Positions 8,615 to 17,057 of a stretch of 64,000 nucleotides of DNA are shown here, in pieces. Numbering within the stretch: position 1 is the stretch's first letter; every line of letters begins with the position of its first letter. The DNA comes from Alphaproteobacteria bacterium (GTDB lineage Bacteria > Pseudomonadota > Alphaproteobacteria > UBA6615), in contig JAJFJA010000024.1 of assembly GCA_021774445.1 (NCBI GenBank), forward strand, positions 1-64,000, written 5' to 3'. Both the position numbers and the translations under genes were made by a program. The notes under the pieces were generated by a model. The model did no database searches and was not told where the DNA came from. It saw only the letters and a list, made by a program, of their open reading frames with translations.

Positions 8615-9424
8615 CTATTTGATCCCAGCGCGCATGAAGTTCGTCACAAATTGCCTTTGGAATATCAAGAACGCGACGACCAACGGCGCGGTCGTCATCA
8701 GAGTTGCTGCATTCACAAGTGCCCATTCCACCCCGCTCTCCACCGTCGCGAAGATGCTGAGGCCAACTGTCACCGGGCGCGTTTCGGGGGAGTTGGTGAC
8801 GATGAGCGGCCAGAGGAAGTTGTTCCAATGGAAGCTTATGGAAACCAAGGCGTATGCCAGGTAGGTCGGCTTGGCCAACGGCACGTAAACGTCCCATAGG
8901 ACACGCCAAGTGGAGGCGCCTTCCACTTGGGCTGCCTCGTCGAGAGATATAGGTACTGTCTTGAAGGTTTGCCGAAGGAGGAATATTCCAAACGCAGATG
9001 TCAAGTAGGGCAACGTGATCCCGATAATCGTATCCGTTAAGCCGAGCTTCGCGAGAGTGTTGAAGTTCTCGACGATCAGAATGTCCGGCGTGATGAGGAG
9101 TTGAATCATAATCAGCGCAAACAGCAACCCTGACGCCTGGAACCGATAGCGGACAAATGCGTACGCCACAAGAGTGCAAAGGATTAGATTGGCGACCAGA
9201 ATCAACAGCGTCAAAATCACGGTGTTAACGAAGTACAGCGCAAAGGGGGCGGCTTGCCACGCCTCAAGGAAGTTTGCGAACGTGATTGGCGCGTTCCACG
9301 TAAATCTTGCCGAATATTTTTCGGGGTGAATCGCCGTCCATACGGAATAGATGAATGGCACACCCCATGCCACCGCGAGGGTCGGGGCAAGTGCCACAAG
9401 TAGAATTCTATTGACGCCCTTCAT
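8615..9424 (-). CDS. ABC transporter permease, MalG/UgpE type
   Basis: 269 aa with six predicted membrane spans and the cytoplasmic EAA loop EAAQVEGASTWRVLWDVYVPLAKP near residues 160-183, which docks with the MalK-type ATPase. The N-terminus (MKGVNRILLVALAPTLAVAW) and the ending RQFVTNFMRAGIK are typical of the second permease of CUT1 sugar/glycerol-3-phosphate importers. Its ATG overlaps the stop of the first permease by 4 bases (ATGA). The phosphodiesterase gene follows about 77 bases downstream. Confidence 0.94.
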   Translation of the reverse strand: MKGVNRILLVALAPTLAVAWGVPFIYSVWTAIHPEKYSARFTWNAPITFANFLEAWQAAPFALYFVNTVILTLLILVANLILCTLVAYAFVRYRFQASGLLFALIMIQLLITPDILIVENFNTLAKLGLTDTIIGITLPYLTSAFGIFLLRQTFKTVPISLDEAAQVEGASTWRVLWDVYVPLAKPTYLAYALVSISFHWNNFLWPLIVTNSPETRPVTVGLSIFATVESGVEWALVNAATLMTTAPLVVAFLIFQRQFVTNFMRAGIK

Positions 9425-10293
9425 TGGTAGTGTGTCTTCCTATCCAAAATCTTGAACTGGATAAGCGCCATCAAACCCAAGAGAAGCACCATGAACACGG
9501 TCAACGTTGAGCCGTAGGCGGAATCGCGATACCCGAACGTGACCTCGAAGATGTAGTACAACAGAAGCGCGCTTGAGTTATTCGGCCCGCCCTTGGTCAT
9601 GACTATCACGTGGTCAATCAAACGGAAGGAGTTGATCAACGCGTTGACGGCGACGAATACGGTTGTTGGCTTAAGGAGCGGAAGAACGATGTCAAAAAAT
9701 ATGCGTATTGGCCCTGCACCTTCGATCCTGGCGGCCTCCTTCAGATTGGGGGGCACGGCCTGGAGCGCGGCCAGGTAGAAGATCATAAATAGACCGGCCT
9801 CCTTCCACACCGCGACGGCCATCATCGACCAGAGCGACGTGCTGGCGCTGCCGAGAAAATTGATCGGCTGAAGGCCGAACAAAACGAAAATCTGCGAGAT
9901 CAGGCCGATCCCGGGTGCGTAAAAGAACAGCCAGATGTTGGCGACAGCGATCATCGGCATCATGGTTGGCAGGAAGAACGACAACCGCATGAGCGCGGTT
10001 CCGGGCAACTTGGCGTTGACCAGCAGGGCCATTCCTATGGACAACGCAATCGCCGCGGGAATGGTGACAATGGCGTATAGGGTGCTGTTCCAGATAATCT
10101 GATGGAGAGTGCCGTCGGCGAGAAGGGTTTGGTAATTCTCGAGGCCGATAAACTGCGACGGCCTGCGCCTCGTGCCCATGCTCCAAAATGAGTTGATCAG
10201 TGATTTGACCGCGGGATAGTGCGTGAACGCCGCCAACACGGCGCACGGCACGACCAGAAGAATGACCGACAGGGGGAAGTTCAGTCGCTTCAT
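9421..10293 (-). CDS. ABC transporter permease, MalF/UgpA type
   Basis: 290 aa from the ATG at 10293 (MKRLNFPLSVILLVVPC), preceded by GGAGGT four bases upstream; the open frame runs 13 codons further but lacks a ribosome site. Hydrophobic segments and the EAA loop (KEAARIEGAGPIRIFFDIVLPLLKP) identify the first CUT1 permease. It pairs with the MalG/UgpE-type gene that overlaps its stop, and with the binding protein and ATPase upstream in the operon. The strong ribosome site lies immediately after a stem-loop that separates it from the binding-protein gene. Confidence 0.94.
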   Translation of the reverse strand: MKRLNFPLSVILLVVPCAVLAAFTHYPAVKSLINSFWSMGTRRRPSQFIGLENYQTLLADGTLHQIIWNSTLYAIVTIPAAIALSIGMALLVNAKLPGTALMRLSFFLPTMMPMIAVANIWLFFYAPGIGLISQIFVLFGLQPINFLGSASTSLWSMMAVAVWKEAGLFMIFYLAALQAVPPNLKEAARIEGAGPIRIFFDIVLPLLKPTTVFVAVNALINSFRLIDHVIVMTKGGPNNSSALLLYYIFEVTFGYRDSAYGSTLTVFMVLLLGLMALIQFKILDRKTHYQ

Positions 10294-10304
10294 GAGACCT
10301 CCAT

Positions 10305-10342
10305 CAACGAGTGCACGCCGTGGGCGCGACACGCACTCGTTG
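10305..10342 (-). other. Stem-loop between binding-protein and permease genes
   Basis: A perfect 10-bp inverted repeat (CAACGAGTGC / GCACTCGTTG) with an 18-base loop lies between the binding-protein stop (10360) and the permease ribosome site. There is no T-run after it on the minus strand, so it is more likely an mRNA-stabilising or processing hairpin that keeps binding-protein mRNA abundant than a true terminator. Confidence 0.5.
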
Positions 10343-10359
10343 AAGGCTGGCTGCTGGTC

Positions 10360-11637
10360 TTATTTGTAGGCCTTGAGGACCCGATCCGCGCTCTTCTGAG
10401 CTTCGGCAAGTGCCGTCGCGGCGTCGGCCTCGCCACCAACAGCGGCCTCAAGGGCTTCAACAAGGAACTGAGTGACGCGGCCACGTTGGTAGGTGGCGAA
10501 CTCGCGATTTGCGAACTCAATCTGGTCGCGGGCGACCAATGCCTGCGGCAGTCTAGCGGCATATTCCTGCATGACCGGCGTCTCCCAGGTATCGGCGCGC
10601 GGGGCGACGTAACCGGTCGCGATCGACCACTTCGCGGCATTTTCCGGCGCCGTCATGAACTTGATGAAGTCCAGAGCCGCGGCTTGCTCCTCCGGGCTGG
10701 TGCCTTTGAAGATGTAGAAATTGCCACCGCCAACGGGTGCGCCGGGGCCCTTCCCGCCCGGCAGGAAGCCAACGCCCCAATCAAATTCCGCGTTGTCGTT
10801 AACAAACGCCAGGTTGCCGGTTGATGTCCAAATCGACGCCGCATTACCTTCGACAAAGGCTTTCGGTGTGTCACCCCAGCTAATACCCCCCGGCGCCATG
10901 ACGCCCTCTGCCGACAGCTTCTGTAGGAATTCAAGAGCACCGAGGGCTTCGGGCGTGTCGATGGCGACGTCAATGCCGTTGTCGGCCGAAAGCTGGCCAC
11001 CGTTGGAAATCACCAACCCGCCGTACAGCCATGCGCCGCCCAAGCCCAGAGTGGGAATACGGGTGCCCCATTGGGTGACGTTGCCGTTGGCATCCTTTTT
11101 GGTGAGTTTCTTGCCCATTTCAATCATCTCGTCCCAAGTCGCCGGGGGCGTGTCGGGATCAAGACCGGCCTCTCTAAAGGCATCCTTGTTGTAGTAAAGA
11201 ACGGGCGTCGAACGCTGAAATGGAACGCCGTAGATTTCTCCATCCAATGTTGCGTCGCGCATGAATCCCGGCATGAAACCATCCAACCAAGCTTGGTCCT
11301 CGGCCGTGTTGGCAACGTCGGTAATCGGGATCACGACGTCCTCGTCGACGAGCGTAAAAATATCAATAGCGAGAAGGACGGCAACGTGAGGCGGCTTTCC
11401 TGCATTGGCTGCGGTCAGTGCCTTGGTTGTCGTCTCGACGTAGTTCCCGGCATAGACGGCTTTCACGTTGTGCTGCGGGTTGTTGGCCGCCCAGGCATCC
11501 GTGAGCTCTTGAATCGTTTCCACGGCGGGCGCATTGACGCCGACCGGAAAAAAGAATTCAAGCTCGGCCGATAGGGCGAGGCCCGGGGTCAAGAACAGCG
11601 TCGCCGCACTTGCCAATATGGTTTTTGTGTATTTCAT
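10360..11637 (-). CDS. ABC transporter substrate-binding protein, family 1 (MalE/UgpB type)
   Basis: 425 aa from the ATG at 11637, preceded by TGGAGGAGAAGC; a longer open frame to 11793 overlaps the ATPase end and lacks a signal peptide. Signal peptide MKYTKTILASAATLFLTPGLALS is cut before AELEFFF. Family-1 features include ETIQELTDAWAANNP, GVPFQRSTPVLYYNKDAFREAGLDP-type ligand-cleft sequence near 120-145, and WDEMIEMGKKLT. The LYYNKDAF region and overall length match UgpB-like glycerol-phosphodiester binders as well as sugar binders. With the phosphodiesterase downstream, a phosphodiester or polyol ligand is the favoured hypothesis. Confidence 0.93.
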   Translation of the reverse strand: MKYTKTILASAATLFLTPGLALSAELEFFFPVGVNAPAVETIQELTDAWAANNPQHNVKAVYAGNYVETTTKALTAANAGKPPHVAVLLAIDIFTLVDEDVVIPITDVANTAEDQAWLDGFMPGFMRDATLDGEIYGVPFQRSTPVLYYNKDAFREAGLDPDTPPATWDEMIEMGKKLTKKDANGNVTQWGTRIPTLGLGGAWLYGGLVISNGGQLSADNGIDVAIDTPEALGALEFLQKLSAEGVMAPGGISWGDTPKAFVEGNAASIWTSTGNLAFVNDNAEFDWGVGFLPGGKGPGAPVGGGNFYIFKGTSPEEQAAALDFIKFMTAPENAAKWSIATGYVAPRADTWETPVMQEYAARLPQALVARDQIEFANREFATYQRGRVTQFLVEALEAAVGGEADAATALAEAQKSADRVLKAYK

Positions 11638-11701
11638 TTTGCTTCTCCTCCACTGGTGTTGAAATGAGTAGCCATTGGCGCGTATCGAGCCTCTTGGCCA
11701 A

Positions 11702-12760
11702 CTAAGGGTTGCGGTGAATTTTCTCTCCATCTTTTTTCGCGAATACGTGAAGAGTTGCTGGGTCAAAATCCAGGAATACCTCCGTGCCGACAACGATGTT
11801 GCCGGCGCCCACGGTGGAGGTGATGACTTTCGCCTGACCGGCGATATCTATCGTCAAGAGTGTCTGCACGCCCTCGTATTCCGTGCCGACCACCGTGCCG
11901 CGCAAACCGGACTTCGTGGCGCTTTCGCTAAGTGAAAAGTCTTCCGGCCGAATACCGACTTGGATGTCCGCGATGTTGCACGAATACGACCCAAGCACCT
12001 GCGGATCGAGAATATGGGCAGGGATCAGATTGACGGGTGGCGTACCGATGAAGCCGGCGGCGAACGTGTTTTGCGGATTCTTGTAGAGATCTACGGGCGT
12101 GCCGAATTGCGACGTTTTTCCGTCTTTCATCAGCAGTACCTTGTCCGACATGGACAACGCCTCGCTTTGGTCATGGGTAACGTAAATAACCGTGATGCCA
12201 AGGCTCTTGTTAAGCGCGCGAATTTCGCTTCGGATCTCAACACGCAGCTTGGCGTCGAGGTTCGACAACGGCTCATCCATAAGGACGAGGGGGCGTTCCG
12301 CGACTAACACCCGGGCCAGGGCCACTCGTTGTTGCTGGCCACCGGAAAGTTGCGCCGGATAACGCTCCAACAACATATCAAGCCCCATGAGTTCGGTGAC
12401 CCGGGCGAGATTTCGGTTTTGGGTATCAATTGGCGCGCGCCGAATGCGCATACCGTAGAGAATATTTTTGCGGACGTTCATGTGTGGGAACAGCGCGTAG
12501 TTCTGAAACACCATCCCGATATTTCTCTGCGCGGCAGCAAGTCCCGTTACGTCTTGGCCTTCGATGGAAATCGTTCCACTGGACACTTCATCGAGGCCGG
12601 CGATAAGCCTGAGGGCAGTGCTTTTTCCGCAACCCGACGGGCCAAGCAGGGTTAGGAAAGTGCCGGCCGCAACGTCAAAACTGATGTTGTCTAAAACTTT
12701 GAGGTCGCCCCAACTCTTCTGGAGATTCGATACACGGATATTTACGCCGGCACTGGCCAT
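11702..12760 (-). CDS. ABC transporter ATP-binding protein, MalK/UgpC type
   Basis: 352 aa. Walker A GPSGCGKST at 40-48, Q-loop VFQNYALFPHMNV near 84-96, signature LSGGQQQ at 138-144, Walker B VLMDEPLSNLDA and switch His (VIYVTHDQ). The C-terminal 110 residues are the TOBE/OB regulatory domain of MalK/UgpC ATPases. It energises the two permeases encoded downstream. First large gene of the operon; its own ATG has no good ribosome site, but a 25-codon reading frame with a strong one ends 7 bases before it, suggesting translational coupling. Confidence 0.94.
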   Translation of the reverse strand: MASAGVNIRVSNLQKSWGDLKVLDNISFDVAAGTFLTLLGPSGCGKSTALRLIAGLDEVSSGTISIEGQDVTGLAAAQRNIGMVFQNYALFPHMNVRKNILYGMRIRRAPIDTQNRNLARVTELMGLDMLLERYPAQLSGGQQQRVALARVLVAERPLVLMDEPLSNLDAKLRVEIRSEIRALNKSLGITVIYVTHDQSEALSMSDKVLLMKDGKTSQFGTPVDLYKNPQNTFAAGFIGTPPVNLIPAHILDPQVLGSYSCNIADIQVGIRPEDFSLSESATKSGLRGTVVGTEYEGVQTLLTIDIAGQAKVITSTVGAGNIVVGTEVFLDFDPATLHVFAKKDGEKIHRNP

Positions 12761-12767
12761 GATGGGA

Positions 12768-12845
12768 TCAGCCCGAGACCCGCGGTGGAGCGTCTTGATC
12801 GCGCGTACTTTGGTCGCTTGCTACCGGACGTAGCTTGTCGCTCAT
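12768..12845 (-). CDS. Possible 25-codon leader peptide upstream of the MalK-type gene
   Basis: ATG at 12845 is preceded by GGGAGGACTC, a strong ribosome site, and reads 25 codons (MSDKLRPVASDQSTRDQD and a few more) to a TGA at 12768-12770, 7 bases before the ATPase ATG. It is in a different frame from the ATPase, and that frame is closed by a TAG upstream, so it cannot be an N-terminal extension. Likely role: translational coupling for the ATPase. No peptide function is recognised. Confidence 0.4.
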   Translation of the reverse strand: MSDKLRPVASDQSTRDQDAPPRVSG

Positions 12846-12894
12846 GAGTCCTCCCGGAATAGCTCTTCAATAGGCTGCTCCGGGCTCGATGTCA

Positions 12895-12925
12895 ATCATA
12901 AACGATCGTATTCAGTCAAAAGCAA
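12895..12925 (-). promoter_or_regulatory. Weak sigma-70-like promoter candidate for the phosphodiester operon
   Basis: On the minus strand TTGCTT (12920-12925) and TATGAT (12895-12900) are separated by 19 bases, about 50 bases upstream of the leader ATG. The spacing is at the upper limit. The rest of 12846-13131 shows no convincing gene; open frames there are short and not recognisable. Confidence 0.25.
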
Positions 12926-13131
12926 TCATCTTGTCCGCCGACGGCACGGGTCGGCTAGTGATAGCCGGCATGGCGACTGAAGACGTTTTGGGCCGGGACG
13001 TTTGCCGTCTGGCGGCAAAGCTGCCTCGCAACCTGATCCAGGTTATGGCGGATTGCGGCCGATCGCGGCAGTTAACGTGTCAAGGCCTACGCTCTCGTCG
13101 TCGCACCGGCTGGTGAGAATTTTCTGCCCGA

Positions 13132-14328
13132 CTACGCCAAGAATTTACTCGCGTCAGGTGTGTATCGAGCCAACTTATCCGGATCGATTACGACACCGAG
13201 ACCGGGGCGGGTCGGGATCGCGAGATACCCTTCGCTGTCGAGGCGGAACGGCTCGATAATGATGTTGTCTACATAAGCGCTGCCGCCGATATATTCGACC
13301 AGATCGGTGTCCGGAAGGGCGCCGGCGAGTTGCAAGTCGGCGGCAATGCCGAGCGCCGTATTCCAGCCATGGCCGACATACTTGATGCCGAAATCGTAAG
13401 CCATCCAGGCAATGCGACGTTGATCGCTGAGCCCGCCGACCTTTGTTACATCCGGCTGCACGATGTCGAAGGCGCCGCGGGTGAGCCACGGAATGAACGA
13501 TTGCCGACGCGTCAGCACCTCGCCGCCGGCGATCGGCACCGGACTCTGTCGGCGAAGCTCGACGAAATCGTCGAGGGCGTCGGGTTTCAACGCCTCCTCG
13601 AACCAGTCGACGTCATGCGCGCCCAGCATATCGGCGCAGCGCAGTGCCCATTTCAGCCCATTGGGCCAGAAGGCGTCACTGGCACCGGCATCGACGAACA
13701 GCTTGGCGTCACCACCGACCGCATCTTTGGCCGCCCGGACGATGGCCTCGTCGAGGCGTCGATCGTTTCGCCGGCCGAAGGGTCCCCAGCCGACCTTGAA
13801 AGCCCGAAAACCCGCTTCGCGATATCGGATGATCTCGTCGGCCATCCTAGCCGGCTCGTCCATCAACAAAGAGCAATAGGGTTTCACGCGCTCGCGGTAA
13901 CGGCCGCCCAAGAGTTGTCCGACCGGCATCCCGGTTGCCTGCCCGAGAATATCCCACAGCGCGATATCAATACCGCTGATCGCGTTCGTCAGCGTGCCGC
14001 CGCGGCCCATCCAAAACGTGTTTTGGTGGAGCTTCTCACTTACGCGCTCAGGTTCAAGCGCATTCTCGCCCTCATAAAGCGGCTTCAGCACATCGAGAGC
14101 CGCCTCGACCAATCGTCCATCGGTAAAGACGCTGCCGTAGCCGGTAATGCCGGCATCTGTTTTGACCGCAATGAGCGCATGCACGGAATCGCCAGCCTGG
14201 ATTTCATTCGACCACCCCCCTTGCGGACTCTCGCCGAACAGCGGTGCCGACCGAATCTCGGTTATGGTGATCCGAGACAATGACGCCCGGGAAACACTTT
14301 TCGGCTGGGCACCGGCGGACAAATTCAT
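13132..14328 (-). CDS. Enolase-superfamily enzyme, mandelate-racemase subgroup, with KxG in place of KxK
   Basis: 398 aa from the ATG at 14328, preceded by AGGAG; a longer frame starting from TTG at 14415 would run through the operator and is rejected. MR-subgroup ligands D213 (FVDAG), E244/E245 (WFEEAL) and E270 (GGEVLTR) are present, with the His/Asp pair D293 (QPDVTKVGG) and H320 (GHGWNTALG). Strand 2 reads FK178-V-G180-WGP, so the first lysine remains and the second is glycine. With only the His side fully equipped it may be an acid-sugar dehydratase rather than a racemase (inference). It is divergent from the deacylase gene across a regulon I operator, and related to the enzyme at 17058-18236. 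Confidence 0.88.
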   Translation of the reverse strand: MNLSAGAQPKSVSRASLSRITITEIRSAPLFGESPQGGWSNEIQAGDSVHALIAVKTDAGITGYGSVFTDGRLVEAALDVLKPLYEGENALEPERVSEKLHQNTFWMGRGGTLTNAISGIDIALWDILGQATGMPVGQLLGGRYRERVKPYCSLLMDEPARMADEIIRYREAGFRAFKVGWGPFGRRNDRRLDEAIVRAAKDAVGGDAKLFVDAGASDAFWPNGLKWALRCADMLGAHDVDWFEEALKPDALDDFVELRRQSPVPIAGGEVLTRRQSFIPWLTRGAFDIVQPDVTKVGGLSDQRRIAWMAYDFGIKYVGHGWNTALGIAADLQLAGALPDTDLVEYIGGSAYVDNIIIEPFRLDSEGYLAIPTRPGLGVVIDPDKLARYTPDASKFLA

Positions 14329-14389
14329 CGGCAAACTCCTGCGATCGCTCTTGAGATCCGGTGCGGTTTCGGCGAGCCGGTACCGGTCC

Positions 14390-14416
14390 TTGACACACTC
14401 CGATTTAGTATACAAT
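14390..14416 (+). promoter_or_regulatory. Promoter for the deacylase-M81-enolase-sulfatase operon
   Basis: A perfect -35 box TTGACA (14390-14395) is followed after 15 bases by TACAAT (14411-14416), which lies inside the regulon I operator. Occupancy of the operator would therefore block RNA polymerase. The spacing is a little short of optimal. Confidence 0.5.
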
Positions 14417-14425
14417 TATACGATT
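14408..14425. promoter_or_regulatory. Regulon I operator copy 1
   Basis: GTATACAATTATACGATT; the core GTATA-N4-TATAC is an inverted repeat. It differs at one of 18 positions from the copies at 23130 and 25504. It lies in the divergent region between an MR-type enolase gene and the deacylase operon, and overlaps the probable -10 box. Confidence 0.75.
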
Positions 14426-14452
14426 GTCTCGTCCATTCTTTTGGGAAAAACC

Positions 14453-15481
14453 ATGGCATCCACTGCCAGCGAAAGCCGCCTTGTCTGCGATGTCGATTTC
14501 GACAAGGACGGCCGCCAGGCGCGCTACATCAGGGCGCCGCACTCCCGCAATACCTCGGGTTGGGGCGTCATTGAGATCCCGATTGTCGTTGTTAAGAACG
14601 GCACCGGGCCGACCGTCCTGCTGACCGGCGGCATCCATGGCGACGAATATGAGGGCCCGATCGCGATTTCTCGTCTGGCCCAAACACTGCGCCCGACACA
14701 GGTGCAGGGCCGGATCATCATGATGCCGGCCGTGAACATTCCCGCAGTCCTCAACGCGACCCGGCTCTCGCCTATCGACGACCGCGACATCAACCGTTGT
14801 TTCCCCGGCCACCCGCGTGGCACGTTCTCCGAGATGCTGGCGCATTTCATGGACAGCGTCATCCTGCCCATGGCGGACGTTTCGATCGATCTTCACACCG
14901 CTGGGCATTCATCCGACGCTGCACTCTCGACAAATATGCATTATCTCGACGATCCGCAGATGCGGCAGCGCACTATGGCCGCTGCCAGCGCCTTTGGCGC
15001 GCCTTACAACGTCGTCTTCTGGGGCGTCGATGAGGGCGCCACCTTCACCTCATCCGTTGAACGGCGCGGCATCCTCTCTCTGGGGACTGAGGTCGGCGGC
15101 TGGGGCCGCGTGAATGTCGAAGGCGTTCGCATCGCACGACGCGGTATCGACAACATTCTCAAGCATTTCGATGTCATCGAGGGCACGCCTGATACCACCC
15201 AGCGCGACGGCCAGCCAACAGGTCGGCACATGATGGTCCGCGACCCCGCGCTCTACACGTTCGCACCGAGCGGCGGCCTCTTCGAACCCTGCCACACGGC
15301 CGGGGACGAAGTGAAGGATGGCGACGTGGCGGGCTACATCCACTTCGTCGAGGATGTCGACCACGAACCGACCCAGCTTCGCTATGGCAAGGGTGGCGTC
15401 ATTTGGATGTGCGCCGGTCCCGGGCGTTGCCAGCGCGGTGACGCCCTCGCGGTCGTAATGAACGAATTCCAAGATCCATGA
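14453..15481 (+). CDS. AstE/AspA-type zinc deacylase (DoeB-like)
   Basis: 342 aa from the ATG at 14453, the first start after the promoter/operator; the open frame to 14147 runs through the operator and is not protein-like. Zinc motif GIHGDEYEGP gives H62 and E65, the third ligand is H148 (DLHTAGH), and a TEVGG block near 220 carries the catalytic glutamate. Closest remembered relatives are N-alpha-acetyl-diaminobutyrate deacetylases (DoeB) and succinylglutamate desuccinylases (HGDEYEGP, ATRLSPID..D.NR.FPG). It should hydrolyse an N-acyl amide of a small amino compound. First gene of a four-gene plus-strand operon with M81, enolase and sulfatase genes. No ectoine-utilisation genes are present, so the DoeB name is not transferred. 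Confidence 0.88.
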   Translation: MASTASESRLVCDVDFDKDGRQARYIRAPHSRNTSGWGVIEIPIVVVKNGTGPTVLLTGGIHGDEYEGPIAISRLAQTLRPTQVQGRIIMMPAVNIPAVLNATRLSPIDDRDINRCFPGHPRGTFSEMLAHFMDSVILPMADVSIDLHTAGHSSDAALSTNMHYLDDPQMRQRTMAAASAFGAPYNVVFWGVDEGATFTSSVERRGILSLGTEVGGWGRVNVEGVRIARRGIDNILKHFDVIEGTPDTTQRDGQPTGRHMMVRDPALYTFAPSGGLFEPCHTAGDEVKDGDVAGYIHFVEDVDHEPTQLRYGKGGVIWMCAGPGRCQRGDALAVVMNEFQDP

Positions 15482-15536
15482 CCGGCGTCGGACGCAGGCC
15501 CGGCCCCGTGTCCGGCGGTCCCGGGGAGGACAAAGC

Positions 15537-17024
15537 GTGCCCAGAATACTGATCGCCGAGTGTATGCAGGAGATTTCCTCCTTCAACCCGCTGCCGTCGG
15601 AGTACACCAACTTTCACTTGGAACATGGCAAGGAGCTCTTTGCCCATCGTGGTCTCAACACCAGCTTGGGCGGCGCATTTTCAGTGTTCGACCAGCACGG
15701 CGATATAGAGTTGGTGCCAACCATTGCAGCGCGGGCGGGCAGTGCCGGACCTCTCTCGGCCGCTGGTTGGGCGCAGCTCTCCAGCGAAATAATCGCGGCG
15801 ATTGCGGCGCAGATCGACCAGATTGACGGTATCTATGCCTCGCTTCATGGCGCCATGGGCGCGGCGGGCGAACTCGACCCAGAGGGTTTTCTTTTAAGCG
15901 AGATCCGCCGTCTTGCCGGGCCGGACGTGCCGATCGTCATGTCCCTCGATCTGCATGGCATCCTCACCGACCGGATGATTCGCCAAGTCGATGGCTTCAC
16001 GATCTACCACACCTATCCCCATGTGGATTTCGCCGACACCGGCGCCCGCGCGGCATCGCTGCTGCTCCGCACCATGGCCGGCGATATCAAACCGGTGGTC
16101 GCTCGGACCGTCATCCCGGCCCTGGTTCGCGGCGACGAACTCATCACCCAAACCGGCTGCTATGGCGACCTCATTCGAGAATGCCAGCGCCTCGAGCGAG
16201 ACGGCACCGCACTGGCGGCGGGCATCATGATCGGCAACCCCTTCACCGATGTGCCGGAACTCTGCACCCAGGTCCTGGTCACGACCGACGGCGACGGAGC
16301 GCGTGCCATTGCCGAATCCCGACGCCTAGCCGAAGAGTTCTGGCCCCAGCGCTTTCGCATGCAAAGCAAACTTATCGATCTCGACCGTGCCATCGCCCAG
16401 GCCCGTACCATCGCGGGGCCGGTTGTTTTCACCGATGCCGCCGACGCGACCTCCTCCGGCGCCACCGGCGACTCCAACGTCATATTGCGCGGCCTGGTCG
16501 AGGCGCAATACCCCAAGCGCGTCCTGGCCCAGATCGTCGATCCGGCCGCCGCCGCCGCCGCTCACCAAGCGGGTGTGGGGTCTGAGATCGAAGTGACCCT
16601 GGGCGGTTCCCTTGATCCCGGGCGCTTCACACCGCTACCGGTCAAGGCCCGGGTCAAACTGCTCTCCGACGGTCAGGCCCGGCTCGAGACTATGAAGATC
16701 GGCCTGGACGCCGGCGCGACGGCGGTGCTGACTTTCGACAACTACACGGTCGTGGTGTTCAGCAAGACCCTCAATCTTTTCGACCGGGCGATGTATTTCG
16801 CCAACGGCCTCGATCCGCGGTCGTTCGACCTGATCGTCGTCAAGTCGCCGCACACCGAATTCCACATGTATGACGCGTGGATCGAACAGAATTTCAACAT
16901 CGACGTTCCCGGCGCCACCTCGGCCGATCTCAAGAGCCTCGGCCACAGCATCTGTGCCCGGCCGATTTACCCCATCGACGACGACGTCACCTTCGAACCC
17001 CAGGTCGTGACCTACGCGCGTTGA
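15537..17024 (+). CDS. M81-family metallopeptidase (MlrC-like)
   Basis: 495 aa from GTG at 15537, with GGGGAGGA about 7 bases upstream. The N-terminal two-thirds are the MlrC N domain (RILIAECMQEISSFNP, GIYASLHGAMGA, VMSLDLHGILTDRM, YHTYPHVDFADTGARAA), with conserved zinc-ligand blocks LDLHG and TYPHVD; the last third is the MlrC C-terminal domain (DAADATSSGATGDS, VVVKSPHTEF). The founding member opens a microcystin-derived peptide, but most M81 proteins have no known substrate and occur next to peptide-type ABC transporters, as here. It probably hydrolyses an amide bond in the compound imported by the regulon I transporter (inference). Confidence 0.9.
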   Translation: MPRILIAECMQEISSFNPLPSEYTNFHLEHGKELFAHRGLNTSLGGAFSVFDQHGDIELVPTIAARAGSAGPLSAAGWAQLSSEIIAAIAAQIDQIDGIYASLHGAMGAAGELDPEGFLLSEIRRLAGPDVPIVMSLDLHGILTDRMIRQVDGFTIYHTYPHVDFADTGARAASLLLRTMAGDIKPVVARTVIPALVRGDELITQTGCYGDLIRECQRLERDGTALAAGIMIGNPFTDVPELCTQVLVTTDGDGARAIAESRRLAEEFWPQRFRMQSKLIDLDRAIAQARTIAGPVVFTDAADATSSGATGDSNVILRGLVEAQYPKRVLAQIVDPAAAAAAHQAGVGSEIEVTLGGSLDPGRFTPLPVKARVKLLSDGQARLETMKIGLDAGATAVLTFDNYTVVVFSKTLNLFDRAMYFANGLDPRSFDLIVVKSPHTEFHMYDAWIEQNFNIDVPGATSADLKSLGHSICARPIYPIDDDVTFEPQVVTYAR

Positions 17025-17057
17025 CGAGATGCCTCACATAACCTTCCGAGCATATTC

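Noticed and set aside
8538..9179. Apparent 214-codon N-terminal extension of the metallophosphoesterase
   Set aside because: It overlaps the permease gene in another frame and has no domain-like sequence; MKFVHLSDLHF at 8537 is the natural start.
12889..13116. Plus-strand 75-codon open frame in the intergenic region
   Set aside because: No recognisable family, no ribosome site and no conserved-looking motif; left unannotated.
14453..15481. Calling the deacylase doeB and the cluster an ectoine pathway
   Set aside because: None of the other ectoine-degradation genes is present and neighbours are sulfatases and enolases.
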